DNA from: Trametes villosa
Lineage: Eukaryota; Basidiomycota; Agaricomycetes; Polyporales; Polyporaceae
Direction of reading: 5' to 3'
NCBI GenBank assembly: GCA_002964805.2
Contig: PUDQ02000018.1
Coordinates: forward strand, 434,001-498,000
Length of the DNA stretch: 64,000 nucleotides
Shown here: one piece after another, positions 46,605 to 58,505 of the stretch
Position numbering within the stretch: the first letter of the stretch is position 1
Layout: each line of letters opens with the position of its first letter
Translations under genes and position numbers: made by a program
Notes under the pieces: model-generated
Seen by the model: the letters and a program-made list of their open reading frames with translations, nothing else
What the model was told of the DNA's origin: nothing
Databases searched by the model: none

Positions 46605-49600
46605 TTACGTCTTCCGTCTTTTGTTGCCCCTGCCGCCCTCCAACGCGTCCGCCTCGCGTTTGCTCTTCTTCCCGGCGGCGCGCATGTATTCTTTACGTTT
46701 CTCCTTGTCCTTCTCGTCCTTCTTTGCCTCCTCCTTCTCCACTTTCTTCCGGTGGACGGCACGCCGCTCTTCCTGCTTCTCACGCCGTCGCGCGACCTGA
46801 TCCTTGCGCAACGCACGCACTTGCTGCAACAACGCCATCGCCTTTTTCTCCTCGGGCTCCAGGACGACCGCACGCTTCTGCATGTACGTTGCGCGGTGCG
46901 CGGGCTTCATGATCTTCGGCTTGGACGCGTATGGGAGCGCGGCCTGGAGCTTCTTGGGCACCCTGAGAGGGTTGAACCGGCGTGCGGGCCGATCGATGGC
47001 TTTGTACGTGGAGTTCACATTCACGGGTGCATTGAGGCCTTGCTCGCGCCGCACTTGGCCCGTCAGCCGCATGCCCTGCCAGTGCTCCTTATCGGACAGG
47101 AGCAGCGAGGTGACCGGGTTGTAGAACTTGCGGGGCTGGATCGAGTACCACGCGCGCAGGAAGACGATGTCTACAAAGCACCAGGCTGTCAGGATGCGCG
47201 CTGGGCGAAATTGGAAAACAACACGCACCGCTCATGAGAATTTTATCCTCAAACGCCGCGCGGAATGCGCCGTCCGGCTTCGGGAGCGCCTTCTTGATCT
47301 GGCCGCGGATGCCGGACACGGTGCGGATGTTCGCGCCCTCGAACTTGGCGACCTCAAGCGCGCTGCTGAACATGTCCTTGATGAACGCCGTATTCTTGAA
47401 GATCTTGTACGGCACGCCGGTGAGCTTCAGCTTCTTGACGATGCGCGTCGAGCGGTCGATGTCGAGGACGACGCCAGTCGCGCTCACGCGGAACCCGGGT
47501 GCCTCCCGGCCCAGGGCGTTGAACGCGCAGAAGCCCGTGTTCGGAAGTGCGGCGGGCCCGTAGAACGTCGCATAGCAGTGCATGTGTTCAGGCGTGTACT
47601 TGAGCATGCGCATCCGGATCGAGTGGTCGTCGAGCGAGTAGATCGGCACCGTCTGGAACCGCCGCCAGCCGAGCGAGAGGATGAGCGGGTCGTTCGTCTT
47701 GAGCGTGCGCGCGAACCACCGGTGCCGCTTGATGCGTACTTGCACATAGCCGAAGCGCTCCTCAGCGGGCAGGAGCCCCCCGACGACGATCGGGTAGGAC
47801 GGGTCGAAGTTCTCGACCATTTCTGCGGGCACGTCGGTGAGCTCCATCCGGATGTACGTCCCAGGGCGGTACCCCTCGATGAGTGCGCGCGCCTCGGGGT
47901 CGACACCCTCGAACTCGGCGCGGTTCAGCTGCTGCTGCTGCGCCATGGCCTCCTTCGCCTCGGTGTAGAAGTCGGTCTTGGCAGCGTCTGGCTCGTCGTA
48001 CTGCTCGTCGAACTTGCGCTTCAGCTCCGCCTTCTTCGCGGCGAGGGCAGCGGCGTCCTTCTTCACCGACGTCTTGTCTTCCCCGGCGCCGTCCTCCTCG
48101 TCTGCGTCACTCGCCTGCGACCCGTCTTCGCCCTCTTCGTCCTCGTAGGGCTCGCCGTTCTCATCGACGCCTTCTGCGGCCTGCGATGACGCGCCCGTGA
48201 TGAAGAGGTCGCGGATCGAGTCCAGGAGCTCCTCGTCCTCCCATGCCTTGAGCTCGTCGGGGTTGACGGGCTCCTTGGTCTGGTCGAGCTCCTCCTCCGT
48301 CTTCGCAGGGGCGGCGCTGGCGACCGTGAAGAAGTCGTCGTCGTCCTTGGATGGACCCTGCGAGGAGGGCTCGTCGGAGTGCAGCTGGCCCAGGATGGTT
48401 TCTGGTGGGGCAGCAGAGTGGTAGATCAGCTTCACCCAGTCCCTCCGCTTCCGGGAACGACTCGAGTCCTCGAACGCGGCGCGGGCCTTGTCGCTGAGGT
48501 TCGCCTTCCATCGGGGCACGTCCTCGTCTTCCGATGCGTCGTCGTCGCCATCGTCATCGCTCGGAACGTCGACCGCGTCGTCGCCATCGAAGCGCACGAA
48601 TCGTCGCGATGGCCCTGGGTCGTCCTCGTCGTCCTCCCCGCCCATATCCGAGTCGCTGTCGGCATACTCGACGTCGCCACGCTTCCGATGGTGAGACGAC
48701 AGGCCTTGCAGCGTGCGTTGTACAGTGCGCGGCCCGGAGCGACCGTGGTCGTGGACTGCCGTGTCATCGTCATCCTCGAAGTCGTCGTCAGAGAACTCGC
48801 CCTCATCTTCCGACCCGAGGTCCTGTTCCTCGTCGCTGAGAGCGTCATCATCCTCGTCGCTGTCACTGCCCTCTACATCGGAGCCCTCCGAGTCGTCGCT
48901 AGACGAGAGCCTGCTGGGGCCGGCTTCGACGGAGAGCGGCTGCGAGGACGTCCCGAAGAGTCTGATCTGGCTTTTCGCGACCTTGTCGTCTAGGGTGGAG
49001 TTGACATCCTGGAGGTCAAGGACCATCTGCTCGCCTTCGCCGGGATCTGGACACGTCACTTAGCATGACGAAGAATATCCAGCAGCCGCGCACCAAACTC
49101 ACTTTCCATCCCGCCTTTCGTGAAGTTGCCCGGTACATTGATATACACCGCATCTTTGTCGTAGATGACGCCGCCAACATCGCTCATGGGCGCATGTATG
49201 AGCAGCTTCTTCTTCTCGCTGAGCTTCCGTCGCTTCTCCGACTCGGCATCAGGAAGTGGGCACGGGTCGCCGAGGATCTGAACGCTCTTGACTTCGAGGT
49301 CACCCACGCCAGGTACGTGGACCTTCGTGCCGAGGCGGTAGTTGGTGCCGCGGAGGTAGCCGTAGACAGTGACCGTCCGGTCGCACTTGCCCTTCGACTG
49401 TCTGACCTCTTCGCGTGGGGTGAGGTCCTCAAAGCGGTCGGCGAGCATGTAGGGATGGGTGTTGCGGAATACGAGGGGGCGAAACTTCATCACGGAGATG
49501 AAGCGGGAGAGGTTGAGGATTTCGGCGTCCGGATAGCGGCCGTTCAGGACGCCGGAGAGGTAGAAGAGCTTCGCACCCTGGTAGATCTCCGTCCAGAAAC

Positions 49601-50884
49601 GCTTTTTCAGCGTCTTTTTGGTGTCCTTGAGGGTCGCGGCCTTCTTGATGAGGTCTAGGTGGGTGAGCACACCGATGACCTTGGGGAATCCGTGCGATTG
49701 GAGAATGTTGAGGAACTCGAACGTTTCCTACACGAGTGTGAGCATTCCGAGTACATACTACGGTGGTGGAAGTGGAAGTGCGAGTCTGGTATAGGTGGAA
49801 GTGGTCGTCCAAGCTAGGCCCACAAGGCTTGTGACGCAGTGAGCCTAGCGTGTTCATCTACGCGCTCGCTGACCGCGCTCGATGCGCGCACCGCTTTCCT
49901 CGACCTCGCCCTCGCTGTGCGGGCAAGAGACATCGACCGTGTCCCGCGTCTGCGCGCATGGGGTACGCATCGCAGGTTGTGCATGCACTTGCACCGCTCG
50001 CGTCTGTGCCCACTGCCTCATTCTTGTGCATATTGGCCCCGGGTTGCCCTCATGCGCACGCACATCGCAAGCATTGCGTACGCGCGTTCCCCTGCTGTTC
50101 TCCGCGTCCCGGCCTCATTCCGGCCCTGCCACTGATTGAAGGGCGGAAACGAAAGTAGGCCGGGGAATGAAAATGGATCTACGATTCGCAAGGCGTAGTT
50201 CCACTTCCACCTTTTGGGTGGACCCCATACAAACACCCTCTGTACATGGATTGCGAAAGCGCGAGCGGGTTGCGTATGCCTTCAGTCTCGCGCCGGAGTC
50301 GCCTGTCCTTCGGGGGATTGGAAGTAGAGTACGTTTACAAGCACGTACCATTTCGAACCCATACGAGCCGTCTATCATGAGGAGGACGAGGTCCGCAATT
50401 TTGCCGACGTCGATCATGGAGTTGAGGTCGTTATTGCACTCAATGAAGGTGATGCGCTTCTTCTTGCCGCTGACGACGGTGACGGGGCCTTGTATGTGGT
50501 TGAGTGTCTGCTTGGTGTATCTCCGGATGAGAGACTTCATGAGCGTGGTCTTGCCGACGCCGGGAGGGCCAACCACGGCGACAACGACGGGTGGGGGCTG
50601 GTCATCCGGGGTGCGGTCGACGAGAGGGACATGAAGGCGAGTCTGGTCGCGCTCGGCGGTGCGCCGACCCTGTCTGTCTGCTCTGCGACCAGACTTGGGA
50701 GCGAATGCCTGCGGTCGGAAAGTTAGCCAGAGTAAACGGGATCAGAGGAGAGATGCAAAGTGCAGCGCACCTTCTCGTTGAAGCCATGCTGTTTCTCCTT
50801 CCCCTTCCCCTTCGACGCCTTCTTCTTCTCGGCCTTTGCGCCCGACTGCGACGGCCTGTGCGCCTTGTGTGTTTGCGAGTCCAT
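46605..50884 (-). CDS. BMS1: Ribosome biogenesis GTPase Bms1
   Basis: The start at 50884 gives [20 protein letters not shown], the usual Bms1 opening with a Lys-rich stretch. The GTPase domain shows the P-loop [15 protein letters not shown], then [64 protein letters not shown] (the NKxD-like position reads THLD) and [40 protein letters not shown] is the AARP2CN part. Acidic low-complexity sequence follows (48.9-48.1 kb), then the C-terminal domain with [45 protein letters not shown] and [20 protein letters not shown], and a Lys/Glu coiled tail ending RGNKRRKT. Bms1 acts in the nucleolus in early 40S processing together with Rcl1. One intron (50348..49728) is 621 nt, about ten times the usual size here. 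Confidence 0.96.
49728..50348 (-). other. Unusually long intron in BMS1
   Basis: Donor GTACGTGC after GFEM and acceptor GTGTAG before ETFEF are clear, and the flanking protein sequence is contiguous in this family. The intron is GC-rich without an evident repeat. I looked for box C/D motifs (RTGATGA, CTGA) on the transcribed strand and found no convincing pair. Confidence 0.8.
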
Positions 50885-51139
50885 GAGATGAGGGGTGGAG
50901 GAGACTAAGAGCAACGGCGCTTCAAGTGGACGCGCCCATGATCGGACCGGCGCTTCAGAAAAATACGGACACCTAGGGTTAGGGGCTACGCGATACGAGC
51001 ACGTGACGCACGCGTTCTTGTTGAAGGGAATGGGCGCCTAATCCTTGAACCACGGACGGTTTCAGTCTCCTCCACCTCCTCCATCTCCTCCTCCCCCCCT
51101 CCTCCACACTCCCCGGCGACACCTCTCGGAACCGCGACC
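50885..51139. promoter_or_regulatory. Divergent promoter, BMS1 / Cep57-like gene
   Basis: 255 bp between two divergent starts. A long C/T-rich tract (about 51065-51115, CCTCC repeats) lies just upstream of the plus-strand gene, typical for fungal TATA-less promoters. Confidence 0.5.
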
Positions 51140-54100
51140 ATGCCGAGGCGTGCGCCCAACCTTGACCTCAGCATCCGCCACGACGAGCTCGAGCAGCAGC
51201 GCGTCCAGCTCGAACACAACCTACAGCAAACCGACCTCTCCCTCCATCTCTCGTCCTCACAAGGCGACTACTCGGACGTCGAGTACCCAAGACACAACTC
51301 TGTTCCATCACCACCATACTCTGCGTTTGCCTCGTTTGATCATCGCTCAGGCGACGACTTCGACCCGCACGAACAGAGCAGATTCCAAGCCTGGTCCTAC
51401 CACACCGTTGACGCCGACGAGGGCGTCCACACGTACGCCGCGGAGACACTATCCACCGCTGCGCATCACGCCAGCGCACTCACTATCAGCGCCGGTCTCG
51501 GAGGCGGGCGCGGTGGAAGGAGGGATATCAGCCTGAGCGGCGCCGAGTACGACCCAGAGAGGCCGCTGCAAGGTATCGTGGCTGGCATCGCCGGCCGTCT
51601 CAAGGGCTTTGATGCAAACTCCACAAAGTCAAGACAGATCGTCAGTCCTTTCTCTGAGCTCCCTCGTCCCCACGTTTTTCATGTCCCTCTCGTTTCAGAC
51701 GACGAGTGCCGTCGACTTCGATCCTCTGATCGTCGACGACACCGCCGAGCTCGACCGCGTCCTCCAGTCGGGACACGCCCCTCAAGCCACCATCCGCTCG
51801 ACGCGCTCATCGTCCACCTCCTCGAGCTCCGACACCACAGAACCGCTCTCTCCTCAGCCCCAGTACGAGTCAAGACCAAGGCTCTCCGATGCGCTTAGCC
51901 ACATCGCCTTCTCCCCCAAGCGCCCACGGAGCGCACAAGGCCTCCCTTCCCCGCGCATGGGCAGTCTAACTATGCCGACTCGAAGTCCAACGCCGGACCG
52001 CAACTCTCTGTCTCGCCATCTGCCACGCTCGTCATCCCCCAACGCGCTTCCTGCGTCAACACCGCGGTTACAGCGCCGGATGAACCAGTCGCTCTCATAC
52101 GCGCAGCCAAGCTTCTCCCAGAGCCCACTTGAGCCGGAAGTCAACGTGCAACCAGCCACTCCGTCTTTACGGGAACGCGACCAGTCGTCGAAGTTCACAA
52201 ACCTGGCCCGGGGTCTCGCGCGGGAGATTGAGGAGGAGGCGGACGCGGTGCTGAGGGGCAATCCACAGCCAGAAGCGACACCTAAGGCGTACAGGCACAG
52301 CACGTACGCGTCGAAGCCAAAACGACAGGCACGGAGTCCCTTCCACGAAAAGATCAGCGAGAGGACGGAGAGGAGCGCACATCTAGCAACGCCGTTCAAG
52401 CAGCGCGTGCACCTCCCGGACGTGACGGGCCTCACTTCGGCCATCGCGTCTCCCGCGCGGATTGACGTGGAATTCTATGGGTACGACCCGAAGGAGACGA
52501 CGGAGCATGAAGGTAAGTTGAAAATTTCATGCGCTTCGTACGTGTGCTGATGCTGCCGTAAAGCGCGCCTCATAGCCACTCTGGGCGTCGTGCAGAACAA
52601 GCTGTCCCATCTGGAGGCTGAGAACAGCGTCTCCCGCCGGCGCGTACGGGAGCTTGAACTCGAGCTCGAGGCGTGCAAGCAAGAGGTGGCGCGCGAGCGC
52701 ACTCGGATCATGGAGCACGAGCAAAGTACTCACCACGCTGACCCGGTAGCCGGGAGCTCTCGCGGCGCACGCGCGCAGCAACTCCAGCGGCAGCAGAAGG
52801 CGCAGGAAGACGAAGCAGAGCTTGCTGGTGCGGAAGCCCGGTACAAGGCAGCCGTGGAAGAAAAGAAGGGTATGCACTGCTCGATTGCTCAGTATGAAAT
52901 TATTCGCTCATGTACTCAACAGCGCTGGAGGCCCTCATCGGCACCCTTCGTACGCACCTCTCGCGGCTGACGGCCGAGCTGGCGGACCACAAGAAGCTCC
53001 TGCACGAGCTCCGCACCCTGCGCGACTCCGACGCCCGGACGCTCGCGGAGAAGGGCAAGCAGGTAGACCAGCTGCGGCAAGAGGTCGAGCGCTTAGCGGG
53101 CGAGGTCGAGGTGCTCCGTGGTGTTGTGGAGGAGGGCCTCAAGGAGCGGCGGAGCTTCCGGGAGCAGTCGGAGAGCCATGAGCAAGAGACAAGGACCGAG
53201 ACCGCAGAGCTCAGCAGCGATGAGGAGAGCTCGTCGTCCGCCGAATCCACCCAACAGCAGCAGCCCCAGCAGCAGCGCGTTGCAGCTCGTGCGCCTTCAC
53301 CACACGAAGAGCACAGCGAGGACGAGGAGTCGGTCGTGTCGTCTAGCCGCCGGTCACCAACACCCTCTCCCCGGAGAAAACCTGGCGCGGCCGACCGAAC
53401 TGTGCGCACTGACCACGCGACGCTCGCCTCCTCCCAGATACCTAGCCTCAGTGCATCCCGACCGTTCCTGGACAGCGAGGAGGTGAGCCGTATCACTCAA
53501 GAAATTGAGGAGCGCCGCTCGGAGCGCTCGGCGTCGATGCACTCGCGCTCGAGCGGGCAGTCCGAGTCCCGGTCGCACGAGGATTCGCGGAGCAGGCTAA
53601 TCAACGAGGGGCGGGCGTCTCGGCCTACCTCGCCGTCGATGATGCTCGACCACGACGCGTCCGTGTTCCCTCAGGACGCGCAGCCCGAGCCCCAAGCACG
53701 CTTTCCCCGAGTCACAGCCGAGAGCAGCCGGCCGTCCTCCCCCCGCATCGGCGCTCAGCAGGCACAACCCCGCCCAGCGGCTCCGACCCCAGCAGCTGCT
53801 CTTCGTGACGGTCGCCAGAAGCGGCGCACGCAGACCGAGCCTCCCGCTGCCGCCGCCGAGCCCGAGACGCCGTTCCCGCAGATCCGCGGCGCGCATATGG
53901 AGCGCCTCTTCTTCTCCCTCCCGGACCACAACGCCGACACGTGCGCGGTGTGCCACCGGCGGAGACGGCGGGCCCCCGACGTTGAGCGCGCGGAGTCGTG
54001 GCTGAACGCGCACGCGAGGGCGAGGGCGGCGCAGGACGAGGACGAGGGCTTTGTGGAGGGCCCGGAGGACGTGCGTGAGCGCTGGGAGCGGCAGGCACGG

Positions 54101-54576
54101 GTAGCGGGCGACAGGGCGCAGGACGACCAGGTGCCGCCGCAGACCGTGCTGGTGCGGGTGTTGCGGGAGCTCGAGGACGACTTTGCGCACTACAAGAGGT
54201 GAGTTTGGGTATGCTCCCCGAGTGTTACTAGGCTCGGCTGACAAATTGTGGATAGCATCTACGGCGAGCTTGCGGACCAGTACAAGGACATGGGCCCTGT
54301 GTCGAACGTCGCCAAGCGGAACGTGCTCGCCGAGCACCTGCGGGAGGTCATCGATATCCTGGAGCAGAAGGTACGCGCGTCTATGCTCTTGGTGGTGGGG
54401 GCTGTGCTGACGCTTTCGCGCAGGGCAACCAGATCGCCTCGCTCTACGGCCTGCTCGAGTTCAAGGACAGGCCGGTGGACGAGCCGGCGCCGTCCCAGCA
54501 GCCCACCGGGAAGCGGGTGCCTTCCGCGGGGCCGGCGTCGAGTCGCGCGCAGGTCCGCAGATACCCCAGTTCATAG
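51140..54576 (+). CDS. Cep57/Ppc89-like spindle pole body protein
   Basis: Spliced gene; exon joins include ..KSRQ(I) to TTSAVDFDPLIVDD near 51700, then KETTEHE to ARLIATLGVVQNKL near 52560, EEKK to ALEALIGTLRTHL near 52920, HYKR to SIYGELADQYKDM near 54255, and LEQK to GNQIASLYGLL near 54424; TAG at 54574-54576. The N-terminal third is Ser/Pro-rich and disordered. The middle is coiled coil (NKLSHLEAENSVSRRRVREL; LTAELADHKKLLHELRTLRD). The C-terminal part has FFSLPDHNADTCAVCHRRRR and VLVRVLRELEDDFAHYKRS, the Cep57 microtubule-binding domain signature, matching fungal Ppc89-type proteins. In fission yeast Ppc89 is a core spindle pole body component. The family call rests on these motifs; the exact orthologue is inferred. 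Confidence 0.82.
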
Positions 54577-55027
54577 GCCCAGCGCTTACTCCTCTCGGAC
54601 TTCTTCTCGTCTCCTGTCGTATTTATGCACGCACGCCCACACGCGGACTCGACTGACTGACTTGACCGCCTGATTGATCGTCCGCACGCTCCGTCTCCAT
54701 CTTCGCGCACTCCACTGTAGATTGGCCACACAGCATACACTCCTGTATCATACTGTACTCTACCGCGCACCCGTAATGCGAAGCAACGAGCAGCGTTTGC
54801 GCTGGTCCTTGACCGTGTTTATTTCAAGCCTGTCGCTCGAAGGCCTGACCCGGACCCATGTGCCAGTGCAAGCTCGTGGCCTGAGCAACTTAACGCCATC
54901 GGCCGATGCAGACCGATCGGTACGAGGATGTGGGGTTTAGAAATGTGATTGCGATATTAATCCAAGAAGTCTAATACATCCATCCATACAAACAACAACG
55001 GGAAGGGGGGAAATGATCAGGGTACAT
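54577..55027. other. Intergenic, convergent 3' ends
   Basis: 451 bp between the stop of the Cep57-like gene and the stop of the Thr-rich gene. No gene is seen. Confidence 0.5.
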
Positions 55028-55706
55028 TTAAGCGGCAGTAGGCAGAGCGCGACGCGCGTTGGCGTCAACCGTAGTCTCCCCGACCGTTGTCGTCGCAGTC
55101 ACCGTCGCGCTCTCGACGTCGGTCGTGAACGCCGTCACCGTCGCCGTACGCGTGCCTGTCGCGGTCTCCGTCATCGTGCGCGTGATAGGGACGCCGGTAA
55201 TCGTCGTCGTGCCCGTGCAGGTGATGGTCTCGCGCGCCGTCGTCGTCGCAGTGAGCGTCGTCTTCTCAGTGCTCGTGCTCGTCGTCGTGCTCGTCACCGT
55301 GCGTGTAGTGGTGTCCGTCGACGTCGAGGTGCGCGTGACGGTGATCGTCGTCGTCGGTGCGGCGTCGGCGCGGGCGGTGAGGACGTTGGCCGCGTACGGG
55401 GCGTGCGGGTGGTCGTCGCCGCGCTTGCGCTCGGCCGCCGCGGTGACTGTGGTGGTGGCCGTGTACGTAGAGGTGGAGGTGGGCCTCAGGGTGGTGGTGG
55501 TGATGGAGGCTGCTGGGCAAGGCTTCATGGCGCCCGAGTACGAGCCACCAGCGTTGTACGCCGGGTAACCTTTGTAGCCGGGGTATTGGGCTGATGTACC
55601 AAATTAGTTGTGATCAACGCTGTAAGACGTGATATGGCTCACCGACGACCTGTGCGCCGAGGGCAGCGAGGACAGTGAGGATGATGGTGGACTTGGTGGC
55701 GAACAT
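55028..55706 (-). CDS. Secreted threonine-rich repeat protein (copy 1)
   Basis: Two exons: 55706..55643 and 55590..55028 (intron GTGAGC..CATCAG), 627 nt, 208 residues. Residues 1-22 form a signal peptide (MFATKSTIILTVLAALGAQVVG). Then a Tyr/Gly-rich stretch (AQYPGYKGYPAYNAGGSYSG), CPAASITTTT, and about 130 residues of T-x-T-x-T/S repeats (for example TRTVTSTTTSTSTEKTTLTA) with one further Cys (TITCTGTT). No enzyme domain is seen. Such Thr/Ser-rich sequence is probably heavily O-glycosylated, so a cell-wall or extracellular protein is likely; no GPI signal is apparent. A divergent paralogue starts at 56865. Confidence 0.82.
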
Positions 55707-55784
55707 GTTGGAGTAGTGTGCGTGTGTGTTGGTTGAGTTGAGAGGGGAGGGTTTTGCTGAAGGATGGTGGTGAATGCGAGCCCC

Positions 55785-55793
55785 CTTATATAC
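55785..55793 (-). promoter_or_regulatory. TATA box of Thr-rich copy 1
   Basis: GTATATAAG on the minus strand, about 80 bp before the ATG at 55706. Confidence 0.6.
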
Positions 55794-56774
55794 CTCTTGG
55801 GACCTCTGTATCTCCTTTCTCTCCAGTGGGCTCGATACTGCGGAGCTCCCAAGGGAACTCGGACTTGAAGCTCTAGTCTCCGGTGAGCGAACCAGTAGCC
55901 GAGATGAATGCCGGTGGCTCCGCGGACATAGTGATCGACGACGGAGTATCAATGCGGTGTACTTCCGAGTGAGAGAGCATCACAAAAGCCAGTAAGATGC
56001 CAGTGTGCGAGTCTGTGGGCCGTCTTAGTTTGCCGAGGAGGGAGATTCCTTGCACAGCCTCGGTGTGGGTCCCATCGGAAGCAAACCATCCGTTGGTGCA
56101 CACACTTGCACACAATGATCGATCGGACCTACAGATACCTCGGTCCACGGACATAGCCACCGTCGTATCTTGCAGCACGGTGAGCAGAAGCCGCCGCTGA
56201 TTGAAAGCCGGAGGAGACTCTAGCATCCGAGCGGTGGCGAAGCCCCCGCGGCTCTGTCATCGTCGTAGCCACCGAGTACCAACCGATGGCGGATGTCCAC
56301 TCCCTTGTTTCTCCGGGGGCATGGTAGCTGCTCTTCCGCGGCCAGTAGAACGTCCAATTAATGTCATCAAAGAGCCTAACCTGAGACTAGGTAAGTGGAG
56401 TGAACGGAAGAGCGGAGTCCTTGTAGCCCGTAGTCGGCCCGTGGCAGTCGAAAGACCGATGGCGGATGTTGACTTCCTCGTGTCTGTAAACACAGGAGCT
56501 TCAGACTCTACAATAACGGAACATCCTCGGCCCGCAAGGGAGTTCGGAGTTGCACCTGAGTGGGTGGAAGACACGGAAATGCGGGCGCTTGTGAAACTCG
56601 GATACTGAATCGGGGAAAGCCGAGAGCGGACAGCCACTCGATCACTCCCGAGGCGGCGGGCGGCTCTCCTTTCTCCGCCACGGCCCATCCGCGACAAACA
56701 TGAGAGTCGCAAAGTCCAAGTTCCACTGGTGCTCTCTTAGTGGCCTTCTGATCTCAACGGGGCCATGGGACAAG

Positions 56775-56783
56775 TGTATATAA
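56775..56783 (+). promoter_or_regulatory. TATA box of Thr-rich copy 2
   Basis: GTATATAAG about 82-90 bp before the ATG at 56865, the same nonamer and spacing as in the divergent paralogue. Confidence 0.6.
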
Positions 56784-56864
56784 GGCCCTGCGTTTGCGCC
56801 GGAGAGTGCATCCAACCCTCCGCCTACTACCACTCATCCAACCCGCATACCAACTCCTGCAGCT

Positions 56865-57428
56865 ATGTTCTCTTACAAGTTCCTTGCCGTGTTCGCTACG
56901 GCCCTCGCTGTATGCGCCGGCGTTCACGCCGATGGTAAGTCTCTTTGCTCTTTGCATTGCATGCTCTCTAACCTTTCTGCTTTAGATGTCGAGGCCCGCG
57001 CCGCCGCTCGCTCATGCAGCGCGAGCACTATCACCCTCACCTCCACCAACCCAATTTACACCACCACTACTGCTAGCGCCACCGTCACTGTGCCCGCCCA
57101 GGCCAATGACAAGCGTGCAGCAGCGAACACGGTCACGTCGACTTCGACGACGACCAAGACGGTCACCACTACCGCCACGAGCACCTCTACCAGCCTGTCC
57201 ACGGCGACCGTGACGAGCACCGCGACGCTCACCAAGACGTCCACCACGACGAGCACGGCGATTGCGACGACGACGGTCCGCACGACCACGAACCCGGTCG
57301 TGACCAGCACGGTCACGAGCACCGAGTTCTCGACGAGCACGGAGACTGTTCCTGTGACGCGCACTAGCACCTCGACTACCACAACCACCGCGACCGAGAC
57401 CGTGCCCACTGTTACCCGCGGCCAGTGA
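56865..57428 (+). CDS. Secreted threonine-rich repeat protein (copy 2)
   Basis: Two exons: 56865..56934 and 56986..57428, 513 nt, 170 residues. The 51-nt intron (GTAAGT..CTTTAG) is a multiple of three and has no stop, so the unspliced frame is also open (187 residues). The signal peptide is MFSYKFLAVFATALAVCAGVHA. Then come CSASTITLT, a possible dibasic site (NDKRAAANTVTS) and T-x-T/S-x-T repeats to the end (TVTRGQ). The layout (signal peptide, early intron, one or two Cys, dibasic DKRAA or ERKRG site, Thr repeats) matches the divergent neighbour, so the two are paralogues. Probably O-glycosylated and extracellular. Function unknown. Confidence 0.82.
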   Translation: MFSYKFLAVFATALAVCAGVHADGKSLCSLHCMLSNLSALDVEARAAARSCSASTITLTSTNPIYTTTTASATVTVPAQANDKRAAANTVTSTSTTTKTVTTTATSTSTSLSTATVTSTATLTKTSTTTSTAIATTTVRTTTNPVVTSTVTSTEFSTSTETVPVTRTSTSTTTTTATETVPTVTRGQ

Positions 57429-58505
57429 ATGTAGGGTTGCAGCTTCCTGGTCGCATTCTCAAAACTGTACCCCCAAACGGATGGATCCCTCATTGTGAAC
57501 TGCGTAATATCTATACCTTAATTCATTCGTTTCATACCGAGCCTTCGACTGTTCAGTGCGATCAGTTCTATTCATGATCCTCCGAGAGAGTGGTGCCAAT
57601 CGCACATTGTGAAATGAGGCGGTTAGTTATGTTTGACAGACACCTTGCCTCGTAGTTGTCATTGTGTTCCTTCAAATTCGTTCCTGTATTTTTGCACGTA
57701 TGTAAAGTCGCAAGTATCCATTGCGACGCGTCTTCGGACTTCGGAGAGCCCTTCTCACTCCCTCATAACAGTATGTCTACAAGCGCCTATTACCTCGGTA
57801 GTGAATACTATTGGCGCCCAGTACTTGACCGGTACCCCCTTCGCCAGAACCGTCAACTCATTAGCACGCGCCATGCGTGCATGTCTAGTATGCAGGAGAT
57901 TCCAACCTCTAGCTTGACTTGCTGTACCTTGACTGGCCGAACTTCCCCTGCGGGATCCGTGAACATGGTCTCCAACAGGGTCTCCTCGAACTGACTTTCA
58001 CCGTTACGCATCGGCGGGGGTCGACATATATACAACGTAACGGACCACAGACAGCCGACCGAACCGCCAGGGCCCCTTCCAACCGTGTATCCCAGCATTG
58101 CCCATCTCCTCTGAATAAGACAGCAGCGATTACCTCACGAAGTCTTGGGGTATGGGCAGCCCTCGCCCTGGGGCGAGGCGGGGCTGATTTTGGACACGAT
58201 AATCCCCGACTCTGGGCCTCGCGACCTGTAGTGGGCATCTACACCACCTCTGGAGCCGTCTACGGTCGACACGTTCACGACGCGGGTGCTACAACTCGGG
58301 AGATCACAGCGAACCCTGTGACTATCAACGTCTACTACTTGGCAGCTTCACTCCTAAATCCGGCCCCGTTTTACCTGACCAGTCCCAAAAATGCCGTTAC
58401 CAGAAGCGCTGACTTCTCGGGCGTGGTGCCATAAAGCCATGTGTTCCAGCCGTTTGCCTGAGGTCGTGCCCCCCACCTACTCACCACCGCACATCAACCA
58501 CCGTA
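57429..58505. promoter_or_regulatory. Upstream region of the alcohol oxidase gene
   Basis: 1.08 kb without a supportable gene. GGGGCGAGGCGGGGC at about 58168-58182 contains SYGGRG-like sequences, the binding pattern of the carbon catabolite repressor CreA/Mig1; this is a weak, common motif. Several open frames of 60-170 codons here lack any recognisable protein sequence. Confidence 0.4.

Larger units (their letters stand above)
55707..56864. promoter_or_regulatory. Shared 1.16 kb divergent promoter of two Thr-rich secreted proteins
   Basis: TATA boxes lie near both ends at equal distance from each ATG (55785-55793 and 56775-56783). Some elements appear in both halves in inverted order (AAGTCC.AGTTCC near each TATA). 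GACCGATGGCGGATG-type motifs occur twice (around 56283 and 56455). A 135-codon frame at 56201-56608 has no support beyond being open. Confidence 0.55.

Noticed and set aside
47128..48189. 353-codon plus-strand frame
   Set aside because: Antisense shadow of the BMS1 C-terminal domain and its acidic stretch.
49728..50348. Box C/D snoRNA in the long BMS1 intron
   Set aside because: No convincing RTGATGA with a matching CTGA box on the transcribed strand.
53597..54337. 246-codon minus-strand frame
   Set aside because: Antisense to the Cep57 domain exon.
55013..55594. 193-codon plus-strand Arg-rich frame and a Val-rich one
   Set aside because: Shadows of the Thr repeat on the other strand (ACN/ACG repeats read as CGN or GTN).
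56201..56608. 135-codon plus-strand frame between the Thr-rich genes
   Set aside because: No domain, signal peptide or splice pattern; it lies in the shared promoter region.
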